DNA from: Porcincola sp945869225
GTDB taxonomy: Bacteria > Bacillota > Clostridia > Lachnospirales > Lachnospiraceae
Length of the DNA: 64,000 nucleotides
Assembly (NCBI RefSeq): GCF_052118625.1
Contig: NZ_JBQKGW010000010.1
Location: forward strand, 1-64,000
Reading direction: 5' to 3'
The notes below the pieces were generated by a model. It searched no databases and was not told the DNA's origin. It was given only the letters and a program-made list of their open reading frames with translations. Both the position numbers and the translations under genes were made by a program. Positions 1-8,592 of this stretch are shown in pieces. Position 1 is the first letter of the stretch. Every line of letters begins with the position of its first letter.

Positions 1-162
1 AAAGATGTTACTGACATCTCTTATCCCTTTTACTGTTTAAAGGTCAGTTCCTTAAATAAAACTTTTCAGAACTTTCAAGGTTGTTTCACTGTTCAGTTAT
101 CAAGGTACTCATATCACCGGTCAGGCTTACTTGTTTAATGAAGTCTGCCTTTTCATCGGCGA
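1..162 (-). other. rRNA operon leader, operon continues left of window
   Basis: Reading the minus strand from the promoter at 170-198 toward position 1, the sequence is AT-rich and has no open frame. It carries a boxA-like stretch (75-110) and a short hairpin at 3-19 (AGATGT/ACATCT arms). This matches the non-coding leader that precedes 16S rRNA in Firmicutes, so the 16S gene should begin left of position 1. No rRNA sequence itself is in the window; this is an inference from promoter plus leader motif. Confidence 0.6.
75..110 (-). promoter_or_regulatory. boxA-like antitermination element in rRNA leader
   Basis: On the minus strand this reads GAGTACCTTGATAACTGAAC followed by AGTGAAACAACCTTGAA. 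The CCTTGAtAACTgAACA core closely resembles the CTTTGAAAACTAAACA element of Bacillus rRNA leaders, which binds Nus factors for antitermination. A second CCTTGAA follows a few bases on. Confidence 0.55.
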
Positions 163-169
163 CTTGGCT

Positions 170-198
170 ATAATAACACCGGAGAATAGGGATGTCAA
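170..198 (-). promoter_or_regulatory. Strong sigma-A promoter of the rRNA operon
   Basis: On the minus strand there is a perfect -35 TTGACA (193-198), a 17-nt spacer and a -10 TATTAT (170-175). It lies just past the helicase stop codon and points to the left edge, toward the boxA-like leader. Confidence 0.75.
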
Positions 199-224
199 CA
201 CCTTTTCTTATTTTTTTATGGTTT

Positions 225-2096
225 TTATGTTTTGCTGTCACTTCTGAGTGCATCCAGGAAGCGGGAAGGCTTCTGTACCTTGTTGAATCGCTCCCTGACG
301 TACAGGATATGGAGTTTTTTTCTGGCACGCGTCATCCCTACATAAAATAGCCTTCGCTCCTCTTCAATCTCCGCCTCCAGAGATGCCTTCTTATAAGGAA
401 TCATCCCTTCATTGACATCCAGCAGGTAGACCTCCTGAAACTCCAGCCCCTTGGCAGAGTGAAAGGTTGACAACGTCACGGCATCCTGCCGTATGTCATT
501 CATCTGGTTTCCCTGGTCCTGCAGTTCCTGCATCTGCCTCCTGTAAGCTTCAATATGCGCTTCCCAGGCTTCTCCGGTTGAAAAGGGCTTTGAATTCTCC
601 TGTATTTCATTCTCAGTCTCCGTCAGTTCCTCCAGGTTCAGCTTCCGCTTCTCCGCATATTCTTTCAGAAAGCGATCATAGCCGATTCCAAGGCGAATAT
701 AGTTGAGGGCTGCATAGACCTTCATACCTGAAATTCTTGCCAGATCCCGTTCCAATGCATCAAGCCGGTCTGTCATCCATGGCTTATCTGAATAATACGC
801 CCTCAGCGCATCAAATGACAGGAGGGCCCTTCCGTTCGTCCGTCTGGACGCGGCCTCTGCTGCCTCACGGCTGATATATCGGTTGGGACGGTTGCAGACT
901 CTCAGAAATGTGCCAAGCTCCCTGTCTCCTCCTGCAAGCCGAAGATAGGCGAGGAAATCAAAGGCTGTAAAATGATCATACAGCAGCGGCATGTGGTCGC
1001 GAAGGTTAACCGGTATCGTAAATTCCATCAGCTTCTCTGCCGGTCCTCTTGCCTGAAGATTTGTACGGGTCAGGACCGCGATCTCTCCGGGACGGATTCC
1101 CTCTTTCATGTCCGCTCTGATCGCCGAGACCAGATAAAGATACTCCTCTCCCGGATCTCTGCATTCCAGCACTTCCACAGGGGCTCCCTTTTCCGATACA
1201 CTCCTGAGATCCTTTTGAAATCGATGCCTGTTCTGCCTGATCACCGAGAGCGATGCATCTACAATGCATTGGGTCGACCTGTAATTTTCCTGGAGTGTGA
1301 TGATCCGGGCATCCGGATAATCCTTCGGAAAATGCAGCATGATCTCCGGTTTCGATCCCCTGAATCTGTAGATCGACTGATCATCATCCCCGACAATGAA
1401 CAGATTGTTCTCCGGCGCTGCCAGCTCCCGCACAATTTCGTACTGCAGTCCATTGATGTCCTGAAACTCATCCACGAGAATATAGGCAAACCGCTTCTGC
1501 CAGTTTGCCAGAATATCAGGCCGTGCATGGAATAAATCTGCTGTATAACAGCACATATCATCAAAATCGATCTTCCGGAGAACCTGCTTCTGCTTTTCAT
1601 AATTCCTGCAAATTGTCCGAAAAACCTCTTCCGGGCAGGTTGCCGAGTAATAATAATCCAGATTGATGCGTTCTGTTTTCACCTGGGAAATCTCGGCAGA
1701 CACATCCTGTACCCAGGTTTTGAGATCTTCCATGTCAAGATGAAGGCTTTCTGCCATTCCTGACAGGAGACGGAACCGTTCCTCCTCACGAAGAATGTTT
1801 TCTGATGTATAGTGGTAGGCATATTTCAGAATCTGAAAGAATACAGAATGGAAGGTACCGAATGTAACATGCCGGCCCCTTTCCGGTGAGAGCTGTTCGA
1901 ACCGCGTCCGCATCTGCTGCGCGGCAGCTCTCGTAAATGTGATGACTAGAATCTGTTCCGGCCGTACTCCGGTCTCGATCAGCTGTCTGATCCGGTGGGT
2001 AATCACCATGGTTTTCCCCGCCCCCGGCCCTGCGAGAATCATCGCAGGGCCGTCCTTCAGATGAACAGCTTTTTTCTGTGACAGACTTAAAGACAT
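225..2096 (-). CDS. UvrD/Rep-type ATP-dependent DNA helicase
   Basis: Superfamily 1 helicase of the UvrD/Rep/PcrA type, which unwinds DNA 3' to 5' during repair and restart. Seen in order: Walker A AGPGAGKT at residues 22-29, TFTRAAAQQM, motif II VDEFQD near 207, motif III GDDDQSIYRFRG near 235, QENYRS near 266, STFHSAKGLEF near 541, and motif VI VGMTRARKKL near 588. At 623 aa it is about 100 residues shorter than PcrA or UvrD and ends soon after motif VI, so the long PcrA tail is missing; for that reason no symbol is given. The start lies 6 nt after the gltX stop and has no clear ribosome site, which suggests translational coupling to gltX. Confidence 0.9.
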   Translation of the reverse strand: MSLSLSQKKAVHLKDGPAMILAGPGAGKTMVITHRIRQLIETGVRPEQILVITFTRAAAQQMRTRFEQLSPERGRHVTFGTFHSVFFQILKYAYHYTSENILREEERFRLLSGMAESLHLDMEDLKTWVQDVSAEISQVKTERINLDYYYSATCPEEVFRTICRNYEKQKQVLRKIDFDDMCCYTADLFHARPDILANWQKRFAYILVDEFQDINGLQYEIVRELAAPENNLFIVGDDDQSIYRFRGSKPEIMLHFPKDYPDARIITLQENYRSTQCIVDASLSVIRQNRHRFQKDLRSVSEKGAPVEVLECRDPGEEYLYLVSAIRADMKEGIRPGEIAVLTRTNLQARGPAEKLMEFTIPVNLRDHMPLLYDHFTAFDFLAYLRLAGGDRELGTFLRVCNRPNRYISREAAEAASRRTNGRALLSFDALRAYYSDKPWMTDRLDALERDLARISGMKVYAALNYIRLGIGYDRFLKEYAEKRKLNLEELTETENEIQENSKPFSTGEAWEAHIEAYRRQMQELQDQGNQMNDIRQDAVTLSTFHSAKGLEFQEVYLLDVNEGMIPYKKASLEAEIEEERRLFYVGMTRARKKLHILYVRERFNKVQKPSRFLDALRSDSKT

Positions 2097-2102
2097 ATCG
2101 TG

Positions 2103-3560
2103 TTAGAAATCTGACAGATATCTGTCAAGTGCCACATGGATTCTGAGAAGAGATTCGTCCTTCCCGAGAACCTCCATGATCTCCGTTGCTCCTGCAGGCG
2201 TCACCTGCTTTCCGGAAACCGCAATCCGGACCGGCCAGATTGTAAAGCCCGGCTTCACTTCCTCACGCTGAGAATAGGCTTTCAATACCTCATAGAGCGC
2301 ATCGTTTGACCAGTCCTGCTGCGTTTCAAGAAGCGGAAGAAGGTCTGAGAGAACTTTCTTCGCTTTCTCAGGCGTCACCTTCCATTTTTTATTCTGAAAC
2401 AGAGAGACATCGTACTCCGGCAGAGATTCAAAAAATCCGACCATATCGTCTATATCCGGAAAAACTTCAATTCTGGTCTTAACCATGTCCGCGATCTTCT
2501 TCAGATCCAGGTCCTTTTTGACGACCTTGCGGATTTCCGGAAGTGCGCGCTTATAGAAGGGTTCCGGATCCATCGCCTTGATGTACTCGCCGTTCATCCA
2601 CCTCATCTTCTTCATGTCGAAGACCGCCGGCGACTTGCTGATTCTGTGATAGTCAAAGTTCTCAACCAGTTCCTGCAGGGAGAAAATTTCCCGGTCATCT
2701 TCCGGAGACCATCCCAGGAGCGCCACATAATTGACAATCGCCTCACTGACGAAGCCCGCGTCAAGCAGATCCTCAAAGGATGAATGGCCGCTTCTCTTGG
2801 AAAGCTTGTGATGTTCCTCATCGGTAATCAGCGGGCAGTGGACGTACGTCGGCACCTCCCAGCCAAATGCCTTGTAAAGCCTGTTGTATTTGGGTGCGGA
2901 GGAGAGGTACTCGTTGCCTCTGACAACATGTGTAATCCCCATCAGATGATCATCCACAACATTGGCAAAGTTATAAGTCGGGTACCCGTCAGACTTGATC
3001 AGAACCATGTCATCAAGTTCCTCATTCGGGACCTCAATGGTTCCGTATATTTCGTCCTCAAATTTCGTAGTACCCTCATTGGGTACATTTTGTCTGATGA
3101 CATATGGCTTTCCCGCTTTCAGATTGGCTTCAATCTCCTCTTTTGACAGATGCAGGCAGTGTTTGTCATACATCATGATTTCCTTGCCGTCCACTTCCCT
3201 GCGAAGAGAATCCAGACGTTCCTGCGTACAGAAGCAGTAATATGCCTCCCCTTTCTCAATCAGCATCTTCGCATATTTCATGTAGATGCCTGCCTTGACG
3301 CGCTCGCTCTGAACATACGGGCCGACGGTGCCGGGATTATCCGGTCCTTCATCCGGGATGAGTCCCGTCTCCAGCATCGTCCGTTTGATGATGTCAACTG
3401 CGCCTTCCATTTCTCTGTTCTGATCCGTGTCCTCGATCCGGAGCATGAATGTTCCTCCGGCGTGTTTTGCGATCAGGTAGGAATAAAGCGCCGTTCTCAG
3501 GTTGCCAACATGCATCCTTCCGGTCGGGCTGGGTGCGAATCTTGTCTTCACGTTACTCAT
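2103..3560 (-). CDS. gltX: Glutamate--tRNA ligase
   Basis: Class I aminoacyl-tRNA synthetase that charges tRNA-Glu with glutamate in the cytoplasm. The ATP-binding HIGH-type motif reads HVGN at 17-20, within PSPTGRMHVGN, and the KMSKS-type loop reads KLSKR at 252-256. Cysteines CFC (109-111) and HC (134-135) sit where many GluRS enzymes bind zinc. At 485 aa it is of normal length, with the helical anticodon-binding domain in the last third. The start ATG follows an AAAGG ribosome site at 8 nt. The ftsW-type gene ends 23 nt upstream and the helicase begins 6 nt downstream, so the three are probably co-transcribed. Whether it also misacylates tRNA-Gln, as in bacteria that use GatCAB, cannot be told from the sequence. 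Confidence 0.97.
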   Translation of the reverse strand: MSNVKTRFAPSPTGRMHVGNLRTALYSYLIAKHAGGTFMLRIEDTDQNREMEGAVDIIKRTMLETGLIPDEGPDNPGTVGPYVQSERVKAGIYMKYAKMLIEKGEAYYCFCTQERLDSLRREVDGKEIMMYDKHCLHLSKEEIEANLKAGKPYVIRQNVPNEGTTKFEDEIYGTIEVPNEELDDMVLIKSDGYPTYNFANVVDDHLMGITHVVRGNEYLSSAPKYNRLYKAFGWEVPTYVHCPLITDEEHHKLSKRSGHSSFEDLLDAGFVSEAIVNYVALLGWSPEDDREIFSLQELVENFDYHRISKSPAVFDMKKMRWMNGEYIKAMDPEPFYKRALPEIRKVVKKDLDLKKIADMVKTRIEVFPDIDDMVGFFESLPEYDVSLFQNKKWKVTPEKAKKVLSDLLPLLETQQDWSNDALYEVLKAYSQREEVKPGFTIWPVRIAVSGKQVTPAGATEIMEVLGKDESLLRIHVALDRYLSDF

Positions 3561-3583
3561 GATTGCTGCCTTTCTTCAATAGT

Positions 3584-4786
3584 TTACGATTTTTTCCGTT
3601 CGATAATCTGGCCGGATATATTCAGGGCAATCCCCATTTCCGCTATCAGGAACCAGAGCGAAGTACCGCCCGCGCTGACGAAGGGGAGGGTGATGCCGGT
3701 TGTCGGGATGATACTCAGCACGACCGCAATATTCAGCACAACCTGAATCGCCACGTGTGAAAAAATACCGACCACGATCAGAGCGCCCAGACGGTCCGGT
3801 GCGTTCAGCGCGATGAAAAACAACCTGTAAAGCAGGTAAATAAACAGCCCTGTCAGGATGAATGCCCCGACAAGCCCGAGTTCCTCACAGACAATTGCAA
3901 AGATCATGTCATTCTCCGCTTCCGGGAGAACGCCAAGCTTCTGCGCACTGTTTCCAAGACCCTTTCCGAAAAGTCCGCCGGAACCGATCGCATACAGTCC
4001 CTGCATCACCTGATAGCCGCCTTCCTTCTGATATTTCTCAGGATTGAGCCATGTCAGAATACGCCTGTATCGGAAACTTGTCGACGAGGCCGTCTGAAAA
4101 ACACGTTTCAGAACCAGATAGACCGGGTACACGGCTGCAAGAGCTGCAAAGAACAATGCCACAAGTCCCCTTGGATGCGGATGCGCGACAATCACCATCA
4201 CGAAACAGATTCCAAAGATAATGATGGCTGTGGACAAATTATCCGTAAATTTGTAGACAAGGAATGCGGTCAGAAGTCCGATTCCAAGTATTCTTGCCGG
4301 CGCCCGCTTGTACTTTCCAAAGTTTACTCCCATCATGGTAATCAGCAAAGGGATATACAAGATTACTGCCAGCTTCGCCACCTCAGATGGCTGAAACTGA
4401 ATAAAGCCAAGGTCAATCCATCTGGTCGCACCATTCACGTTCTTTCCGATGAATCTTGTCGCTATGACAAGCAGGATCGATCCGGCAAACAATATGCCAG
4501 ATCCTTTTGCAAGTCCATGATAATCAATCCTGCTGGCTGCAATCAGAATCACCATACCGCCGGCACAAATCAGGATCTGCTTCATAAAGGGGTGCCCCTT
4601 GACCTGCAGCATGCTGTACGCGGTCACAGAATACTGCATGACAAGGCCGAAGGCTGTCAGAAGAATGACAACAGCCAGCAGGTTGTAGTCAAAATAATCC
4701 GCTCCTGCCGCCTCATCTTTCCGGCTGCCTCCCAGCAGGCGAAACCGCCCCCGGACTGCCCTCACACCTTCTTGTCTATATGTCAT
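3584..4786 (-). CDS. FtsW/RodA/SpoVE-family peptidoglycan polymerase
   Basis: SEDS-family membrane protein that polymerises lipid II into glycan strands with a partner class B PBP, at the division septum (FtsW) or side wall (RodA). After about 35 polar residues there are roughly ten hydrophobic segments. The SEDS signature is clear: RRILTWLNPEKYQKEGGYQ near 230-250, GGLFGKGLGNSAQKLG near 263-278 and LPEAENDMIFAI just after. The conserved catalytic Asp is expected in the long extracellular loop. Length (400 aa) and the NPE...GYQ and PEAENDMIFA motifs are more like FtsW/SpoVE than RodA, but the paralogue cannot be settled without a tree. A GGGAGG ribosome site lies about 5 nt before ATG. The gene sits 69 nt after leuD and 23 nt before gltX. 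Confidence 0.88.
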   Translation of the reverse strand: MTYRQEGVRAVRGRFRLLGGSRKDEAAGADYFDYNLLAVVILLTAFGLVMQYSVTAYSMLQVKGHPFMKQILICAGGMVILIAASRIDYHGLAKGSGILFAGSILLVIATRFIGKNVNGATRWIDLGFIQFQPSEVAKLAVILYIPLLITMMGVNFGKYKRAPARILGIGLLTAFLVYKFTDNLSTAIIIFGICFVMVIVAHPHPRGLVALFFAALAAVYPVYLVLKRVFQTASSTSFRYRRILTWLNPEKYQKEGGYQVMQGLYAIGSGGLFGKGLGNSAQKLGVLPEAENDMIFAIVCEELGLVGAFILTGLFIYLLYRLFFIALNAPDRLGALIVVGIFSHVAIQVVLNIAVVLSIIPTTGITLPFVSAGGTSLWFLIAEMGIALNISGQIIERKKS

Positions 4787-4855
4787 TCTTCCTCCCGGGC
4801 AGCTGAATCTGCCGCACGCATTCGCTCATGGTGCTTCCTCAGTTTTCCCGCTCTT

Positions 4856-5344
4856 TCAGTCCCTGGCATTCATGTACGGGATCAGTCCGCCTGCTTCGAT
4901 GATTTTCTGCATGAAAGGAGGAAACGCCTCTCCCTTCCAGGTCTCGTTTTTCGTATGATCCGTAATGGTGCCTTTGTCAAAGTCGACCGTCACATCATCT
5001 CCTGCCTCGATCGCCTTTGCCGCTTCCGGGCATTCCATGATCGGAAGGCCGATGTTGATCGCATTGCGGTAGAATATTCTTGCAAATGTCTCGGCAATGA
5101 CACAGGAAACCCCTGCTGCCTTGATCGCGATCGGCGCATGCTCCCTTGAGGATCCGCAGCCAAAGTTCTTGTTTGCAACGATGATGTCCCCCGGCCTGAC
5201 GCGGCTGACAAATGTTTTGTCAATATCCTCCATGCAATGTGCCGCAAGTTCCTTTGGATCCGACGAATTCAGGTACCGAGCCGGAATGATGACATCGGTA
5301 TCGACATTATCTCCATATTTAAATACTCTGCCTTCTGCCTTCAT
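4856..5344 (-). CDS. leuD: 3-isopropylmalate dehydratase small subunit
   Basis: Small (swivel-domain) subunit of isopropylmalate isomerase, which with LeuC converts 2-isopropylmalate to 3-isopropylmalate in leucine synthesis. Seen: the N-terminal VFKYGDNVDTDVIIPARYL, and the substrate-loop motif NFGCGSSREHAP near residues 60-71. At 162 aa it is the short archaeal/clostridial type rather than the about 200-aa enterobacterial LeuD. Its ATG overlaps the leuC stop by 4 nt (ATGA), with GAGGAGG placed inside the end of leuC, so translation of the two subunits is coupled. Confidence 0.96.
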   Translation of the reverse strand: MKAEGRVFKYGDNVDTDVIIPARYLNSSDPKELAAHCMEDIDKTFVSRVRPGDIIVANKNFGCGSSREHAPIAIKAAGVSCVIAETFARIFYRNAINIGLPIMECPEAAKAIEAGDDVTVDFDKGTITDHTKNETWKGEAFPPFMQKIIEAGGLIPYMNARD

Positions 5345-6606
5345 CCTTCCACCTCCTCAGGAGAACTGATCTTCCCTGTCAGTGCACTCGCTGCCGCTAC
5401 CGCAGGGCTCGCCAGATAGATTTCCGAATCCACAGCTCCCATCCTGCCGACAAAGTTCCGGTTTGTCGTCGATATGCAGCGCTCCCTTGCGGCCAGTATC
5501 CCCATATAGCCTCCGAGGCACGGTCCGCAGGTCGGTGTCGACACAACTGCCCCTGCCTCAATAAAGGTCTCGATCAGCCCTTCTCTCAGCGCATCCAGGT
5601 AAATCTGCTGCGTAGCAGGAATCACGATGCACCGCACATGGTCAGCAACCTTTTTCCCCTTCATGATCGATGCCGCAGCCCTCAAATCTGACAGCCTGCC
5701 ATTTGTACATGAGCCGATGACAGACTGGTCGATCCGGACCTCCCCGACCTCGTCGATGGTCTTTGTGTTGGATGGCAGATGCGGGAAAGACACCGTCGGC
5801 CGGAGTGATGACAGATCAATCGTGTATTCCTCGTCATACACTGCATCCGGATCCGCCTCGTACACCTTCCAGGGCTTTCTGGAATGTTCTTTGATATATG
5901 CAAGCGTCTTGTCATCAACCGGGAAGATACCGTTCTTTCCGCCTGCCTCGATGGCCATGTTGCAGATCGTAAAGCGGTCATCCATCGTGAGGTTTGCAAC
6001 ACCGTCTCCGACAAACTCCATCGACTTGTAGCGTGCTCCGTCGACACCGATCATTCCGATAATGTGCAGAATGACATCTTTCCCGGACACATACTTCGGA
6101 AGCTTCCCAGTCAGATTGAACCGAAGCGCAGACGGAACCTTGAACCAGGCCTTTCCGGATGCCATGCCGGCTGCCATGTCTGTCGACCCTACGCCTGTCG
6201 AAAATGCGCCAAGCGCGCCGTACGTGCAGGTATGGGAATCCGCTCCGATCACAACATCTCCTGCTGTGACAAGTCCCTGCTCCGGCAGGAGCGCATGCTC
6301 GATTCCCATCTTACCAACATCATAATAATGACTGATCTCATGTCTGATGGCAAACTCCCGGACACACTTGCAGTGCTCTGCAGATTTTATATCCTTGTTG
6401 GGAATAAAGTGGTCCATGACAAGCGCAATTTTGTCCTTGTCAAATACGCGGTCATCCTTCAGACGGTCCATCTCTCCGATCGCAACCGGAGACGTAATAT
6501 CATTGCCAAGTACAAGATCGAGCTTTGCCTCGATCAGCTGTCCCGCGTGGACTTCCGGAAGACCGGCTGCCTGCGCAAGTATCTTCTGAGTCATTGTCAT
6601 TCCCAT
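5341..6606 (-). CDS. leuC: 3-isopropylmalate dehydratase large subunit
   Basis: Catalytic [4Fe-4S] aconitase-family subunit of isopropylmalate isomerase in the leucine pathway. The cluster cysteines are visible in SCTNG (near 301) and TCGPCLGG (near 360); the active-site motif GADSHTCTYGALG lies near 122-134. The 421-aa length and the separate small subunit fit the clostridial/archaeal HacA-LeuC type. The ATG at 6606 is preceded by GGAGGATCAAT, a good ribosome site, so the first Met is preferred over the second (MTMTQ). A terminator and about 200 nt separate it from ilvC, so some reduction of transcript between ilvC and leuC is likely. Confidence 0.96.
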   Translation of the reverse strand: MGMTMTQKILAQAAGLPEVHAGQLIEAKLDLVLGNDITSPVAIGEMDRLKDDRVFDKDKIALVMDHFIPNKDIKSAEHCKCVREFAIRHEISHYYDVGKMGIEHALLPEQGLVTAGDVVIGADSHTCTYGALGAFSTGVGSTDMAAGMASGKAWFKVPSALRFNLTGKLPKYVSGKDVILHIIGMIGVDGARYKSMEFVGDGVANLTMDDRFTICNMAIEAGGKNGIFPVDDKTLAYIKEHSRKPWKVYEADPDAVYDEEYTIDLSSLRPTVSFPHLPSNTKTIDEVGEVRIDQSVIGSCTNGRLSDLRAAASIMKGKKVADHVRCIVIPATQQIYLDALREGLIETFIEAGAVVSTPTCGPCLGGYMGILAARERCISTTNRNFVGRMGAVDSEIYLASPAVAAASALTGKISSPEEVEG

Positions 6607-6710
6607 ATTGATCCTCCATATGGCTGCTATACGAATTGCCCGAAGAACATTCCCATTTTAATCAAATCGTGGCAAGAATACAAGCCGCTCCATGCCCGCA
6701 GCATCTTCAT

Positions 6711-6770
6711 AAAAAAACGGGGATCTCCCGTCCGGATACCCGGACAGGAAAATCTCCGTTTTCATCATCC
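6711..6770 (-). terminator. Intrinsic terminator or attenuating hairpin after ilvC
   Basis: On the minus strand an outer stem AACGGAGAT/ATCCCCGTT encloses an inner stem CCTGTCCGG/CCGGACGGG with a 4-nt loop, followed by TTTTTTT. It is a strong rho-independent terminator located between ilvC (stop at 6804) and leuC (start at 6606), so read-through or a separate promoter must feed leuCD. Confidence 0.85.
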
Positions 6771-6803
6771 TCATGCTGTCAGTGAACTGGTCCCGGCTTC
6801 TGA

Positions 6804-7829
6804 TCAGTTGTTGATCAGCTTGTCCTCGTCCTTCCAGCTGTAAAGCTTGCGGATCTCCTCACCGACCTTTTCGCACTCCAGCTCCTGGTGATGTTTGCGG
6901 AGCGCCTTGAAGTGTACCTGACTGCCGGCTTCACTCATATCAAGCAGGAAGTCCTTCGCAAAGGAACCATCCTGGATACTCTTCAGAACATCCTTCATGG
7001 CCTTCTTCGTCTCGTCCGTCACGATCTTCGGGCCAACCATGTACCCGCCGTACTCAGCCGTATTGGAGACTGAATACCACATGCCGCCGAATCCGGACTG
7101 ATAGATCAGATCGACGATGAGCTTCATCTCATGGATGCACTCAAAGTATGCGTTCCTCGGGTCATACCCTGCTTCCACAAGTGTTTCGAATCCTGCCTGC
7201 ATCAGGGCCGTGACACCGCCGCACAGGACAGCCTGCTCGCCGAACAGGTCGGTTTCTGTCTCCGTCTTGAAGGTTGTCTCAAGAAGACCGGCTCTTGCTC
7301 CGCCGATTGCAAGACCATAGGCAAGTGCCAGATCCTGTGCCTTTCCGGTATAATCCTGCTGGACAGCGATCAGGCAGGGGGTTCCTCTTCCGGCCTGATA
7401 TTCAGACCGGACCGTGTGTCCGGGAGCCTTCGGTGCGATCATCGTCACATCGACGTTCGCCGGCGGAACGATACAGCCATAGTGAATATTGAACCCGTGA
7501 GCAAACATCAGCATGTCGCCTTCCTTCAGGTTCGGTGCGATGTCCTTCTTGTACATAGCCGCCTGTTTCTCATCATTGATCAGGATCATGATGATATCTG
7601 CCCGCTTTGCTGCCTCAGCAGTCGTGTAGACCTCAAATCCCTGCTCCTCTGCCTTCTTCCAGGACTTGGAACCCTCATAAAGCCCGATGATGACCTTGCA
7701 TCCGGAATCTCTCAGGTTCAATGCATGTGCATGTCCCTGGCTTCCATAACCGATAATTGCAATTGTCTTCCCGTCAAGCAGGGACAGATTGCAGTCTTCC
7801 TGATAGAAAATCTTCGCTCTTTCTGCCAT
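6804..7829 (-). CDS. ilvC: Ketol-acid reductoisomerase
   Basis: NADPH- and Mg-dependent enzyme that isomerises and reduces acetolactate or acetohydroxybutyrate, the second common step of valine, isoleucine and leucine synthesis. The Rossmann motif GYGSQGHAHALNLRDSG lies near residues 27-43; the metal-binding acidic motif DLFGEQAVLCGG lies near 190, followed by ETLVEAGYDPRNAYFE. The 341-aa length is that of class I KARI. An AAGGAG ribosome site 8 nt upstream fixes the start. It follows ilvN by 104 nt and is followed by a strong terminator. Confidence 0.97.
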   Translation of the reverse strand: MAERAKIFYQEDCNLSLLDGKTIAIIGYGSQGHAHALNLRDSGCKVIIGLYEGSKSWKKAEEQGFEVYTTAEAAKRADIIMILINDEKQAAMYKKDIAPNLKEGDMLMFAHGFNIHYGCIVPPANVDVTMIAPKAPGHTVRSEYQAGRGTPCLIAVQQDYTGKAQDLALAYGLAIGGARAGLLETTFKTETETDLFGEQAVLCGGVTALMQAGFETLVEAGYDPRNAYFECIHEMKLIVDLIYQSGFGGMWYSVSNTAEYGGYMVGPKIVTDETKKAMKDVLKSIQDGSFAKDFLLDMSEAGSQVHFKALRKHHQELECEKVGEEIRKLYSWKDEDKLINN

Positions 7830-7933
7830 GATAATTGCTCCTTTTTTCCTCGTTAGATACCTTCCGGTTTGCCCGGAAGATGGATATATATTTCAAGACA
7901 GCTGCCTGTCATGAAACCGCATGAAATGGCCGG

Positions 7934-8431
7934 TCAGAAAAACCTGACATCATCCGACCCTCTGGAAAGGCCGGTAAATCCGGTCCTTGCCAGCTCCAGA
8001 ATCTCATATCCGCTCAGAAGCCGCAGAAACGCTTCCAGCTTGTCATGATTCCCTGTCAGCTCGACAATCAGAGAGTCCTGTCCGACATCGACAATCTTCC
8101 CCCTGAATACGTCAGACAGTGTAACAACACTCTGGCGCTGCTCCGGGCTGACCCGAATCTTCACAAGTACAAGTTCCCGTGTTACAGAATTGTCCGGATC
8201 CAGCACCTTCAGGTCAACGACATCGACCAGTTTTCTGAGCTGCTTGGTAATCTGCTCCAGGACATCATCGTCCCCCTCGGCCACGACTGTAATTCTTGAA
8301 TACCTTGGATCTGCCGTCTCTCCGCCTGTGATGCTCTCTATGTTGTAGCCTCTCCTTGAAAATAGCCCTGAGACGCGCTGCGTGACGCCAGCTGTGTTGT
8401 CCACAAGAAGGGAAATGACCCTTTTCTTCAC
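7934..8431 (-). CDS. ilvN: Acetolactate synthase small (regulatory) subunit
   Basis: ACT-domain regulatory subunit that confers valine feedback on acetolactate synthase. Seen: the N-terminal ACT domain SLLVDNTAGVTQRVSGLFSR then GYNIESIT, and the C-terminal conserved VKIRVSPEQR and VVELTGN-like region. The start is uncertain by a few codons. AGGAGG (8441-8446) abuts an ATG at 8438-8440, which is too close, but is 9 nt before a GTG at 8429-8431, giving MKKRVISLLVDN, which also matches the usual family start. I chose the GTG. No catalytic subunit gene ilvB lies nearby, so the partner must be encoded elsewhere. Confidence 0.92.
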   Translation of the reverse strand: MKKRVISLLVDNTAGVTQRVSGLFSRRGYNIESITGGETADPRYSRITVVAEGDDDVLEQITKQLRKLVDVVDLKVLDPDNSVTRELVLVKIRVSPEQRQSVVTLSDVFRGKIVDVGQDSLIVELTGNHDKLEAFLRLLSGYEILELARTGFTGLSRGSDDVRFF

Positions 8432-8466
8432 TTCTGTCATCCTCCTGAATTCTGACAATTTTCTGC

Positions 8467-8495
8467 ATGATAACAAGTTCCATCCAGGTTGTCAA
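8467..8495 (-). promoter_or_regulatory. Promoter of the ilvN-ilvC-leuCD operon
   Basis: On the minus strand TTGACA (8490-8495), 17-nt spacer, TATCAT (8467-8472). The predicted start of transcription near 8460 gives a leader of only about 30 nt before ilvN, which leaves no room for a T-box or leader-peptide attenuator. Confidence 0.8.
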
Positions 8496-8520
8496 TGCAG
8501 AAGCGGCGGATAAAAGAAGA

Positions 8521-8564
8521 AACTTCACAAAAAATCTGCAGATTCGCAGATTCTTTGTGAAGTT
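8521..8564 (-). terminator. Hairpin terminator after the amidase gene
   Basis: Arms AACTTCACAAA (8521-8531) and TTTGTGAAGTT (8554-8564) flank an inner AATCTGC/GCAGATT pair, giving an about 18-bp stem with one mismatch and a 6-nt loop. On the minus strand it is followed by TTCTTCTTTT, as in a terminator with an imperfect U tract. It lies 28 nt past the amidase stop and upstream of the ilvN promoter. Confidence 0.65.
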
Positions 8565-8592
8565 CCGTAATGACTCGAAATTATTTTCGGTG

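Noticed and set aside
8521..8564. Hairpin upstream of ilvN as an attenuator of the ilv operon
   Set aside because: The ilv promoter (8467-8495) lies downstream of the hairpin, so the hairpin is not in the ilv leader; it fits better as terminator of the amidase gene.
8432..8592. T-box riboswitch for the ilv/leu genes
   Set aside because: The interval is too short, no specifier stem or T-box sequence is seen, and the leader predicted from the promoter is about 30 nt.
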